Source: UBA7867 sp964579205 (GTDB lineage: Bacteria; Bacillota; Clostridia; Christensenellales; UBA1242). Taken from it: a DNA stretch of 64,000 nt. Below, in pieces: positions 16,314-24,101 of this stretch (position 1 is its first letter; each line of letters starts with the position of its first letter). Position numbers and translations under genes: made by a program. The stretch lies in NCBI GenBank assembly GCA_964579205.1, contig CAZOFH010000001.1, positions 124,001 to 188,000 on the forward strand. Reading direction: 5' to 3'. The notes beneath the pieces are model-generated. The model saw nothing but the letters and a program-made list of their open reading frames with translations, did not search any database and was not told the origin of the DNA.

Positions 16314-16991
16314 CTAATCCGCCACTTTTTCGCAAGGTTGCGCGGCGGCAGGCTTTTCTTTGAGCAGATATTCGAGATTGTCTGAGGTAGACAACTTGTT
16401 GATAGAGACTTCGTAAGCGGTACGAGTTTCGCTAGTATGCGAATCGACTCGCTTTTGATACTGGCGACTCTGGATACGCCCTGTGAGGTAAACTTTTTCG
16501 CCGACGCCCAAGTCGCTGACAAATCTCGCATTTCTCCCCCACGCGATGCACGGGAGATAATCCGACTTGTTGTAAGCGCGGTTGACGGCGACCAGCATAT
16601 CACAAATTTCGCGTCTAAAGGGGGTCATCCGATAGACGGGTGCCTTGCAAAGATACCCCTCTAGTTCGATAATGTTGCAATTTTGCCCCTCTTTGGGCTC
16701 GACGATTTCGCGGACGAAGACGGTGAGCATTAGTTTGCTCTTGCCATCGACCATTTTGTTGTAACTGCGGAACTGCCCCAAGCAGGCTATAGTGACGCCC
16801 AAAGCGAACTCGGTGCCTTTCATCAGGCGCTCAGAAATGGTGACTGGGATGATGTCAAACTGCTCTGAGAGGCGATTTACCTCGAGATTTATTTCGTAAA
16901 AGCCCTCGCCATAGACCTCGTGGCTAAACTGAGGCTGGCTAGCGATTTTGCCGCACAAGTAGACGCGGTTGTTGTCAAATTCAAAACTCAT
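16314..16991 (-). CDS. ssb: Single-stranded DNA-binding protein with two OB-type domains
   Basis: 225 residues from ATG 16991, after GGAGaaaatt. SSB coats single-stranded DNA in replication and repair. Two SSB-like OB domains are visible: about 1-100 (NRVYLCGKIASQPQFSHE, VYGEGFYEINLEVNRLS, MLTVFVREI) and about 103-205 (NIIELEGYLCKAPVYRMTP, CDMLVAVNRAY, YLPCIAWGRNARF, KVYLTGRIQSRQY). The second domain keeps the canonical motifs better. This tandem form is seen in some Clostridia, where one SSB has one OB per chain. The C-terminus (PCEKVAD) lacks the acidic DDDIPF tip. It is 23 nt downstream of the pdaB-like gene and presumably co-transcribed. Confidence 0.85.
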   Translation of the reverse strand: MSFEFDNNRVYLCGKIASQPQFSHEVYGEGFYEINLEVNRLSEQFDIIPVTISERLMKGTEFALGVTIACLGQFRSYNKMVDGKSKLMLTVFVREIVEPKEGQNCNIIELEGYLCKAPVYRMTPFRREICDMLVAVNRAYNKSDYLPCIAWGRNARFVSDLGVGEKVYLTGRIQSRQYQKRVDSHTSETRTAYEVSINKLSTSDNLEYLLKEKPAAAQPCEKVAD

Positions 16992-17014
16992 AATTTTCTC
17001 CTGTTTATTAATAT

Positions 17015-17785
17015 TTATGCGGTTGTCAATTTTTGCACACCGGCGCGGTCGATAGTATAATTGTCCTTGTAGACTAGGTCGCCGACACAGCCGACGGTAT
17101 ACCCCTGTTTTTTGAGGCGGTCGAGGACGATAGGCAGGGCGTCGAGAATGTGGTCTGAATTGTTGTGGCAGAGGATAATCGAGCCATTTTTGACGCGATT
17201 GAGGATGCGGGTGCTAATTTCTGCGCCGCTAATACCTTTCCAATCCAGACTGTCGACATCCCACTGAATAGTCTGCAGCCCGAGGCTGGTGGCGGTGTCT
17301 AGGACGGTATTATTATAAGAGCCGAATGGTGCGCGAAAAAGTTTGATATCAATATCGGCGGCGGCTTTGATTTTTTGGATAGAGGTCTCGAGTTCGCTCT
17401 GCACTTGGGGCTGGCTGAGTTTCGCCATATCGGGGTGCGTATTGCTGTGGGTACCGATTTCCATTCCCTTTTCGGCGATCAGCTGGACCATTTGGGGGAA
17501 TTTTTCCGCCCAAAAGCCTACCAAAAAGAAAGTCGCTTTTACATCGTATTCTAGCAGTAATTCTACGATTTTTTCCGTCTTGTCAGCGCCCCACGCGGCG
17601 TCAAAACTGATGGCGACCTGTTTTTTGTCTGTCTCGACATTGTAGATAGGTACTTTTCGCAAATTGTCGCCGAAAAACACTGCCGACATCGTCTGACCGC
17701 CGAATGGGACTGAGAGTATCGCACATAGCACTATGCTAGCGAGCGCCATCCAGAGGACGGAGCGCTTTATGATAAGAAACTTCAT
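17015..17785 (-). CDS. pdaB: Polysaccharide deacetylase, PdaB-like (spore peptidoglycan)
   Basis: 256 residues from ATG 17785 (MKFLIIKRSV), preceded by GAGGaagtt; the frame extends to 17812 without a ribosome site. An N-terminal signal or anchor spans about 8-30. The NodB domain follows (about 55-240) with the motifs VAISFDAAWG, GTHSNTHPDM (metal-binding His pair), RAPFGSYN, DWKG and ILCHNN. FDAAWG in place of the usual FDDG is typical of the PdaB group, which in Bacillus subtilis is needed late in sporulation. Location: outer face of the membrane. It leads an operon with ssb. A vegetative deacetylase of the same family is an alternative. Confidence 0.85.
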   Translation of the reverse strand: MKFLIIKRSVLWMALASIVLCAILSVPFGGQTMSAVFFGDNLRKVPIYNVETDKKQVAISFDAAWGADKTEKIVELLLEYDVKATFFLVGFWAEKFPQMVQLIAEKGMEIGTHSNTHPDMAKLSQPQVQSELETSIQKIKAAADIDIKLFRAPFGSYNNTVLDTATSLGLQTIQWDVDSLDWKGISGAEISTRILNRVKNGSIILCHNNSDHILDALPIVLDRLKKQGYTVGCVGDLVYKDNYTIDRAGVQKLTTA

Positions 17786-17805
17786 AACTTCCTCACACAA
17801 ATATT

Positions 17806-17834
17806 TTATCAAATTTGAGCAATTTTTTGGTCAA
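17806..17834 (-). promoter_or_regulatory. Possible promoter of pdaB-ssb
   Basis: Minus strand: TTGACC (17834-17829), 17-nt spacer, TGATAA (17811-17806). The -10 box is poor and the position leaves a short leader. Apart from this and the terminator at 18064, I see nothing in the 17786-18102 gap. Confidence 0.35.
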
Positions 17835-18063
17835 AAAATCTTGTCTAATAAAGTTGCTTTGCTGCCTTTTTTGTAGTTTTTTGTCTGCCACTGCCCCAAT
17901 TTGATGTTATTGTATGCCTGCTATGTGCCCAAATATGACTACTCTGCCCACTCGTCGCGAGAAATAGATAATAAGAACGGCAGCCGAACCTAAATTAAAA
18001 ATAATAAATAAATGCAGACAAACTATACCTGTCAACCTGAGCCCGCCTCCCCACAAAAATAAA

Positions 18064-18088
18064 AAAAGGATAGCAATTCTATCCTTTT
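18064..18088 (-). terminator. Terminator of the virB4-like gene
   Basis: AAAAGGATAG-CAATT-CTATCCTTTT; on the minus strand it is followed by a long T run. Starts 14 nt after the stop at 18103. Confidence 0.8.
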
Positions 18089-18102
18089 GAATTCAGCCAG
18101 CA

Positions 18103-20826
18103 CTAAATATCTGCGACTTTTTTGACAGCGTCATTAGCACGGACATAAAAAGTGGTACGCGAATACGGGCTCGCGATAAAGAAACAGCATCCACGTTCGG
18201 CAGTGACGATAGTGTCCTGCTCACTCTTGTTGATTTCACCCGCGTTACGGTAAAGGTTGACTAGGTCGGAGATATCGTTTGGCGCGAGGGAGAAAATCAT
18301 CGAATACTGACTCGCGTTGATGATAGCACTCGCCTGACGCTCGATGTCGGCACTACCGACAAAGTCCTTGATATTCTGTGTAATGATAATCTGCATACCC
18401 ATATACTTACGGATACGCTTTGCCATTTGCGCCATAAAGTCCAGCGCGACAGGATATTTTGGGTTGATAAACAAGTGCGCCTCGTCGACCGCCACCACGA
18501 TCTTACGCTGGGTCTTGTATTTTTTGTTAAAGTCCTTGTTTTTGAGGATTTCGTTGTCTAGGTACTTGAATACCAAGAGCATCTGCGCACTGGCTACCGT
18601 CCTGTTTCGGTTACTGATGAGCGACTGAAAGTTAAAGCAGACGAAATTTTCATCAGTCTCGATACTGGTAGGGCCGTTCCAAAGTTTTGAGTTACGCCCA
18701 CCGGTAGCGAATTTTTGGACATAAGCCTGCAAAATCTGCAGATTTCTCTTGATATATGCGTCCTCAGACTCGGCAGACTTTTGTAGTATTAGGTTGTACA
18801 AATCGTCAAAAATCGGATAATCCTCAGGCTTGAGTTTTGACAAATCTGTATTGGCGTCGATGCCGCGATTCTTATAAATCTCGACTACTAGCGAGTTTAG
18901 TATCTCAAAGGCGTCACCATTCATTCCCTCAAAAATTATCCTAAAATACTCCTCGAGGAACTGCAGGTGCTGGTTGTAAGAGTCGGTCGAGCGTTGCGAA
19001 TTCTGCATCCGCATCAACTCGATAGCCTCTAATTCTTCATCAGTCTCCTCGCCCGTGAGTTCGATCTCCTCCTCCACTTCATCCGATAGTGTGGTCATCA
19101 CGTGGAAAGGATTGAGTATCCCGTGCACCGAACTACCTACATCGATATACTTACCATTGAGGTTGCGAGTGAGCGAATCATACTCTTTCTCGGGGTCGAG
19201 GATAAAGATACGCGTGTTGTCAGCGGCGAGGTTGGCTAGCAAGGTACTAGTGGCGTACGACTTACCCGAACCAGACTTACCGATGACTATCATATTCGCG
19301 TTTACACGCTCATTGTGCAATGGGTTCTCTTTGTCCGAGTTGACGAAAAAGTCCACGAACACAGGAGCACCGTTGTTACCCAAGTAAAAGCCCTTTTCAT
19401 CCTGCAAGGTGTTGGAAATAAACGGAAACATCGCAGCGACCGAAGTCGTCTGAATGTTGCGGCTCGCCTCGGTGACGGTGTCTAGTTTGCTTAGGTTTGT
19501 ACTAATAAATGCGTCCACCTGTCGTCCAAACATCTCGCTGTACTTAAACCCGCTTTGCTTTAGCGTGGTGCGGACATCTTTTTTCATCGCCTCTTGACAC
19601 ATAATGTGGATGCGCACATCATACAGGTCCTCATTACCTACCTTGAGGTCACTCATCAAGTCCTTGAGGGTCTGGTGCTGTGTCTGCAGGTCGATAGCCT
19701 TACTCGATTTGAAAGTGCTACTCATACGCGCCTCGAGCTCTACAATAGAGCGGTCAATCACGTGCTCTGCCTTGTCTTTTTGGACAGGAGTCAGGTTGAC
19801 CACCACCTTGGTATTAGCCATATGAAAGAAAGGCACAGCCCACGCATTCGGCACGTCTAGTGGATAGTCGATGATAGCGAAATTGCGATATGCTACCTTG
19901 TCAATGATCGTCCTACCCGTCTTAAACTGCACTTCTTCTGGCATAGTCCACTGGACATATTCGTCCATAGGGATGAGCGAAAGTTCATTTTCGTCGATAT
20001 CCTGCCCGAAGTTGGCTTTGAGGAAAACTGCCAGTTCTTGGTCCTTGAGCCTGCTGGCGTGCATAGGCACTACACTACGGGCAAATGTATTCATCATATT
20101 GTTGGCAGCGGTCACTAGCCCCTCGCGGTCACGGTCATAAATCACTATGTAGTAGTGGTCCATAAAGGTAATCTCTTGATTACTCAAATCGCGCAAATCC
20201 TGCATACGCGACTCAAAGATGACACTGCGCGCGTCAAACTCTTCTCTAGTCATTACTTGGTCATTGGCCAACTCCATTACCTCATCGTATTTGCGGTCTT
20301 CATTGTATATAAAGCCGTCTAGCACCATAGGCTTGGCTACCTTGACAAGGCTCGCCGACTGCCCCACCGTGAGTGAGCGCAGCGCATTGGCAAATGAATT
20401 GATGACCATATTTTGCTTGTCCTCGTTGAGCAGCCAAAATTGAATCGGATTGACCTCTAGTACGACAGCGAAATAATCTTTGTAATCAATCATATCGTTG
20501 GAAATGTCGCGATACGGGATGACATTCTCTATCGGCTGATGCTTACGCATAGAATGCTTGCTATATTTTTTCTGCCGCGCAAAAAACTTGAATAATATGC
20601 CTAGAGTCTCGTACATACGCTTGTCATCGGCAATCTTGATAAAGAATGAAACGCACACCGCGATCCAAGCCATAGACAGGTACACCTTCATATCGGTGGC
20701 AAAACCGCGGCTGAATATCAGCAGTAGCAGCACTCCGATCGCGATCGCTAGATAAATGATATCCGCAAAAGTGATACCCTTGTAAAATTCCATCTTGACT
20801 TTTGTTCTGCGTGGAATATACCTCAT
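18103..20826 (-). CDS. virB4: PrgI-VirB4 fusion, conjugation-type secretion ATPase (Mbov_0397-like)
   Basis: 907 residues from ATG 20826, after AGAGGTAG. VirB4 ATPases power assembly and substrate transfer of type IV secretion systems at the inner membrane. Residues 1-95 form a PrgI-like domain with two membrane segments (about 20-40 and 47-65). From about 100 on it is VirB4/TraE-like: Walker A GKSGSGKS at 516-523, Walker B VVAVDEAHLF at about 780, and a TQNIKDF motif shortly after. In many Firmicutes elements PrgI is a separate gene; here it is fused, as in the ICE ATPase group named after Mycoplasma bovis Mbov_0397. It has its own promoter (20858-20885) and terminator, and follows the channel genes on the same strand. 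Confidence 0.9.
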   Translation of the reverse strand: MRYIPRRTKVKMEFYKGITFADIIYLAIAIGVLLLLIFSRGFATDMKVYLSMAWIAVCVSFFIKIADDKRMYETLGILFKFFARQKKYSKHSMRKHQPIENVIPYRDISNDMIDYKDYFAVVLEVNPIQFWLLNEDKQNMVINSFANALRSLTVGQSASLVKVAKPMVLDGFIYNEDRKYDEVMELANDQVMTREEFDARSVIFESRMQDLRDLSNQEITFMDHYYIVIYDRDREGLVTAANNMMNTFARSVVPMHASRLKDQELAVFLKANFGQDIDENELSLIPMDEYVQWTMPEEVQFKTGRTIIDKVAYRNFAIIDYPLDVPNAWAVPFFHMANTKVVVNLTPVQKDKAEHVIDRSIVELEARMSSTFKSSKAIDLQTQHQTLKDLMSDLKVGNEDLYDVRIHIMCQEAMKKDVRTTLKQSGFKYSEMFGRQVDAFISTNLSKLDTVTEASRNIQTTSVAAMFPFISNTLQDEKGFYLGNNGAPVFVDFFVNSDKENPLHNERVNANMIVIGKSGSGKSYATSTLLANLAADNTRIFILDPEKEYDSLTRNLNGKYIDVGSSVHGILNPFHVMTTLSDEVEEEIELTGEETDEELEAIELMRMQNSQRSTDSYNQHLQFLEEYFRIIFEGMNGDAFEILNSLVVEIYKNRGIDANTDLSKLKPEDYPIFDDLYNLILQKSAESEDAYIKRNLQILQAYVQKFATGGRNSKLWNGPTSIETDENFVCFNFQSLISNRNRTVASAQMLLVFKYLDNEILKNKDFNKKYKTQRKIVVAVDEAHLFINPKYPVALDFMAQMAKRIRKYMGMQIIITQNIKDFVGSADIERQASAIINASQYSMIFSLAPNDISDLVNLYRNAGEINKSEQDTIVTAERGCCFFIASPYSRTTFYVRANDAVKKVADI

Positions 20827-20857
20827 AATCTACCTCTCTTAGTTATCTTGTGTCTTA

Positions 20858-20885
20858 ATTATAATATAAATACTCTCAAAATCAA
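20858..20885 (-). promoter_or_regulatory. Promoter of the virB4-like gene
   Basis: Minus strand: TTGATT (20885-20880), 16-nt spacer, TATAAT (20863-20858), about 30 nt before the start. With the terminator at 21232-21259 upstream, this makes virB4 a separate transcription unit. Confidence 0.65.
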
Positions 20886-20989
20886 AACATTTTGCGCCAA
20901 TTTTTGTAACTTTTGTAAAAATTGCTACAATTTAATTAACCAAGACACTCCCCGCCTCTTATTGCTATGTGCTGCCAGTTTCGTTTTTT

Positions 20990-21158
20990 GGGTTCGCTAT
21001 CGCTCACAGATTCCACGCGGTATTGCATACCCTCTGGATGACACGGCGGAGTTGCGCCCCGTACCCGCATAAATTATTTTAAAAGGCAAACTTTCTTCCT
21101 CTGTCATTCAGAGGAGTGCAAGACACTCCGTGGAATCTGTGAGGCGACAGCGAACCCC
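20990..21158. repeat. Inverted pair of hairpin repeats (R6 and R7) forming one composite element
   Basis: R6 (20990-21043, forward) has the stem GGTAT-TGC-ATACC. R7 (21102-21158, reverse) has GGAGTG-CAAGA-CACTCC. Between them is an A/T-rich middle beginning GCGCCCCGTACCCGCATAA. The two ends read GGGTTCGCTATCGCTCACAG and, inverted, CTGTGAGGCGACAGCGAACCC, so the whole unit is a long imperfect palindrome. It fills most of the 20886-21231 gap, where I see no gene. Confidence 0.7.
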
Positions 21159-21231
21159 ATACCGCCCCTGCTGGCACTTAGTCTAGCCACACAGCCTCCG
21201 CCACATTCCCCTTATTCATCCCCCCACACAC

Positions 21232-21259
21232 AAAAAAGCGACCCACAGGATCGCTTTTT
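21232..21259 (-). terminator. Terminator of the VirB6-like operon
   Basis: AAAAAGCGA (21233-21241) pairs with TCGCTTTTT (21251-21259), with CC/GG extending the stem inward; T-rich on the minus strand. Lies 37 nt past the stop at 21296. Confidence 0.75.
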
Positions 21260-21295
21260 GCCCGAACACACCGCATACATGGTAACAGCGAGAGT

Positions 21296-22405
21296 TTACT
21301 TTGTCTTTTTGAGTTCTTCTTGGATCGCTGCCAGTTGAGCAGTAATGCTCGATAGTGTCGAGTTGAGAGCCTTTGCTGTTTGCTCACCAGTTGCTTTTGC
21401 CTGATCGGCAGTAGAGCGTTCTGCTTTTGCGCGATCAGACTTGGCACCAGTGTGCGACACAATTTCTTTTACCTGTCTTGCCAAAGTTGTGTTGCCAGCC
21501 TCGATAGTCTCCAATACATCTGCATTGTCCAAAAAGTCCTTGATATCGCTCTTCATACCAGTGACATTAAACACAAACTTGTTGGTATTCTTGATTTGAT
21601 TGTAGACATTCGTTTCGTCATCTTTTTTACCTGGACCACCATAGAGGAATTTATTAATCGCAGTATCCTTGCTAGCATCGCCCTTGAGAGCGGCTTTTAC
21701 GCCGATACCGTCATTAAATCCAGTACCTTTGGCAAACCACTTTTTGGCTGTCACATTGGCATAATCAGCAGCGAATGCTGCATCGTGCGCAAAGCCTCGC
21801 ACCTTGCCTCTGCGAGATATATTGCCAGCGCTCAAGATTTTCCTTTCCTCTTGACTAGCGGCTATTGCGCGCTTGTCATAAATTTCTGCCTGTTGACGAG
21901 CAGCCTTAGCCCCCTTAGTGTCGCCCTGTTGTTCTTTCATATCAGCAATCTTGCGCGCTTGTTGAGCACGCATAGTCAAGTCATTTGTTTTTTGAGCAGC
22001 CTCAATGTATTCATTATCCTTGCCGACACGTGCTCTACGATTGACTACGCGTCTACCTAGCCAGTGTGTTTTATCTGCAGAACCATCACTGTTTTCGACA
22101 TATCCTTCCCAAGCATCGCCAGCTTTCTCTCTTAATTTTTGGCTAGCGGGAGAGCCTGCTATTTTCGCCCCTACGCCAGCAACACCGCGGACGCCAGCGG
22201 CAGCAAGAGAAGCGCCGTGCAAAGCGGCACCAGTCGCTTGACCAGCCATCTTTTTTGCCTCTTTCATAGTGTCGGCACCGTCTTTGAGCGCATCACCCTG
22301 CCCTACCAACTGAGTAATCATTTCGGTCAAACTCTTGATAGAGACGAGCCCGGTCACTATAAATATCAACTGCATAATTGCATTATACAAACCTGTTAAA
22401 TCCAA
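21296..22405 (-). CDS. Conjugation-module protein: short membrane anchor with long hydrophilic tail
   Basis: About 369 residues. TTG 22405 is chosen (MDLTGLYNAIMQ) because GGAG lies 9 nt upstream; TTG 22411 would be too close. One hydrophobic segment (about 8-30, IMQLIFIVTGLVSIKSL) is followed by an Ala/Gly-rich stretch (GAALHGASLAAAGVRGVAGVG) and a charged helical tail rich in Lys, Gln and Ala. This looks like the C-terminal part of TrbL/VirB6 proteins, here encoded as its own gene directly downstream (19 nt) of the VirB6-like gene. It probably joins the inner-membrane channel, with the tail inside the cell. I do not recognise a named family. Confidence 0.7.
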   Translation of the reverse strand: MDLTGLYNAIMQLIFIVTGLVSIKSLTEMITQLVGQGDALKDGADTMKEAKKMAGQATGAALHGASLAAAGVRGVAGVGAKIAGSPASQKLREKAGDAWEGYVENSDGSADKTHWLGRRVVNRRARVGKDNEYIEAAQKTNDLTMRAQQARKIADMKEQQGDTKGAKAARQQAEIYDKRAIAASQEERKILSAGNISRRGKVRGFAHDAAFAADYANVTAKKWFAKGTGFNDGIGVKAALKGDASKDTAINKFLYGGPGKKDDETNVYNQIKNTNKFVFNVTGMKSDIKDFLDNADVLETIEAGNTTLARQVKEIVSHTGAKSDRAKAERSTADQAKATGEQTAKALNSTLSSITAQLAAIQEELKKTK

Positions 22406-22424
22406 AACCAATCACTCCTTTTGT

Positions 22425-23585
22425 TTAGAATAGGGTCACATTCTGTAGCATTTCGAGCACCATAAAGCACAAGTTCATACCGATAATCGGTCCGTACGCA
22501 GAGAATACACGTTTGATAAAATTGTCCTTCCACGTCTTAAACTTGTCTCCACCGTCCAGCGGCATCAACGCCACCACAGCAGGCGACACGACGAACAGCA
22601 CGCAAATCTCGAATATTCGACGAATAACACCGATGAGCAGGTTGAGTAGCATCCCTATTATCGTCACACCTGCGACATAACCGATAAGGTAGTTGTACGC
22701 CATTACATCATAATAGTAGAATACCAAACTATAGTCCTTGACATCAAACTGGTTGAACGAATGGCTCTCTTTGTGCAGCCCTGGGCTACCCCAAACCTGA
22801 ATAGTGACGGTATTGCGCACGCCATCGCGCGAACTAAAGGTACCATCGGTCACGGGGGTCAGTCCGCGTCTAAACGCGTCATCTACCAGCGCAGCCAACT
22901 TTGCCCGCCCTGCGTCCGTCTGTATATCTGACTCGGTCAGTAATGCGGAGCCCGGTATCACCTGCGACTTCCACACCTCCATAGCAAAATCGCTATCCTT
23001 GGTGACTCGATTCGCCTCATACGCGGCGGAAACGAACACCTGCGAACTAAATGATATTGCGTCGCGACTGGTAGCACCGTCTAGAGTCTTGAGCACTAGG
23101 TTGGATACGATAATACCTAGATAACACACGACTGGCACCATAAAGAAGTACACGATAGACTTTAGCGCGTTGGCAAAAATCGGACCTTTGGCATTGCTCT
23201 TTGCATCGGTCTCAGACTTTAGAATGGCTACGACAGTCGCGATAAAGAGCAAGAATACTGCAGCGACGAGTACCGAGATAAACACCGACTGCACGGTGTC
23301 ACTCTCCAAAAAAGCCATCACGAGGTCGTCATTACTCTCTACCCCGTCGATGGTATAGCCGTACGTACGCTCACCATTGATGCTATACGCTGGCAGACCA
23401 ACAATCTTACGCACCACCATCTGGACAGTGTCAATGACATAAAACATACCGATCTGCAAGCCGTAAAACAGCATACCGAAAATGTATGTCAAACATCTGA
23501 TAATAGGGTCTACGATGTAATGTTCAAAAGCATTGACAATGCTATCAACTATGGCTAATGCTGATTGACCTAAACCGATACTCAC
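22425..23585 (-). CDS. VirB6/TrbL-like channel protein (Mbov_0396-like)
   Basis: 386 residues from GTG 23585, preceded by TAGGAGGactccacaa. About six hydrophobic segments (roughly 33-62, 94-118, 136-161, 285-315, 318-340, 365-380). Between the third and fourth is an external domain of about 120 residues containing VWGSPGLHKESHSFNQ. The fold matches polytopic VirB6/TrbL-type channel proteins. The opening AIVDSIVNAFEHYIVDPII and position between lipoprotein/pilin and VirB4 fit the ICE family named after Mbov_0396. Promoter at 23720-23748; first gene of a two-gene operon. Confidence 0.75.
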   Translation of the reverse strand: MSIGLGQSALAIVDSIVNAFEHYIVDPIIRCLTYIFGMLFYGLQIGMFYVIDTVQMVVRKIVGLPAYSINGERTYGYTIDGVESNDDLVMAFLESDTVQSVFISVLVAAVFLLFIATVVAILKSETDAKSNAKGPIFANALKSIVYFFMVPVVCYLGIIVSNLVLKTLDGATSRDAISFSSQVFVSAAYEANRVTKDSDFAMEVWKSQVIPGSALLTESDIQTDAGRAKLAALVDDAFRRGLTPVTDGTFSSRDGVRNTVTIQVWGSPGLHKESHSFNQFDVKDYSLVFYYYDVMAYNYLIGYVAGVTIIGMLLNLLIGVIRRIFEICVLFVVSPAVVALMPLDGGDKFKTWKDNFIKRVFSAYGPIIGMNLCFMVLEMLQNVTLF

Positions 23586-23719
23586 TTGTGGAGTCCTCCT
23601 ATTTTCGACAATTTGGAATAAAAGAAATCTAAATAACTGATATTGCAGGGCACCGCCCTGTGTAAAAATGCTGTGAAAAAATGCTCATACTAGCCGTAAC
23701 TAAAATGCCTTATGGTACT

Positions 23720-23748
23720 AGTATACCAAATAAATTTGACGAAATCAA
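23720..23748 (-). promoter_or_regulatory. Sigma-A promoter of the VirB6-like operon
   Basis: Minus strand: TTGATT (23748-23743), 17-nt spacer, TATACT (23725-23720). Leader about 130 nt, with the hairpin GCAGGGC-ACC-GCCCTG (23645-23660). The rest of the 23586-24101 gap contains only the repeat at 24010; no gene is seen. Confidence 0.65.
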
Positions 23749-24009
23749 GTCTCAAATGTCATTTTTTTTAATTTTCTGCAATTATTTTTGGGGGTTTGAG
23801 GGGAAGAATAGAGTGCTTTGGTACCACAAAGAGAATTGCAACGCCACATTCGCTATGCTTTTTGTTGATAAAAACTGTTGTTTTTTTGGGGTTCCCATAC
23901 CGCAACAACACCAGCACAGCCCAGCAAGCAACGCCCCTGCCTATCCATCTTATTATAAGACAGATACTCTATCATTCGCATACTATCATCCAATTCGCCA
24001 CGAACCGCA

Positions 24010-24051
24010 CCTGAGATCCTCACGTAAGCCCGTCAAGACGGGAGACTCAGG
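24010..24051. repeat. Nested inverted repeat downstream of the lipoprotein gene
   Basis: CCTGAG (24010-24015) pairs with CTCAGG (24046-24051), enclosing CCCGTC-AA-GACGGG (24029-24042). It is followed on the plus strand by GATGACGGTTCTTTTTT. The CTCAGGATGAC end resembles intergenic repeats common in many bacteria. Only one copy is in the window. Confidence 0.55.
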
Positions 24052-24101
24052 ATGACGGTTCTTTTTTGTTCGTCTTATTTAATTGGATAACATTCCCCCA
24101 C

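Noticed and set aside
21178..21462. Minus-strand frame of 94 residues
   Set aside because: It overlaps the end of the 21296-22405 gene and the terminator at 21232 in another frame, with no ribosome site.
24010..24066. Nested inverted repeat with T6 as terminator of the lipoprotein gene
   Set aside because: The T run is on the plus-strand side, while the gene ending at 24102 is on the minus strand; no plus-strand gene precedes it.
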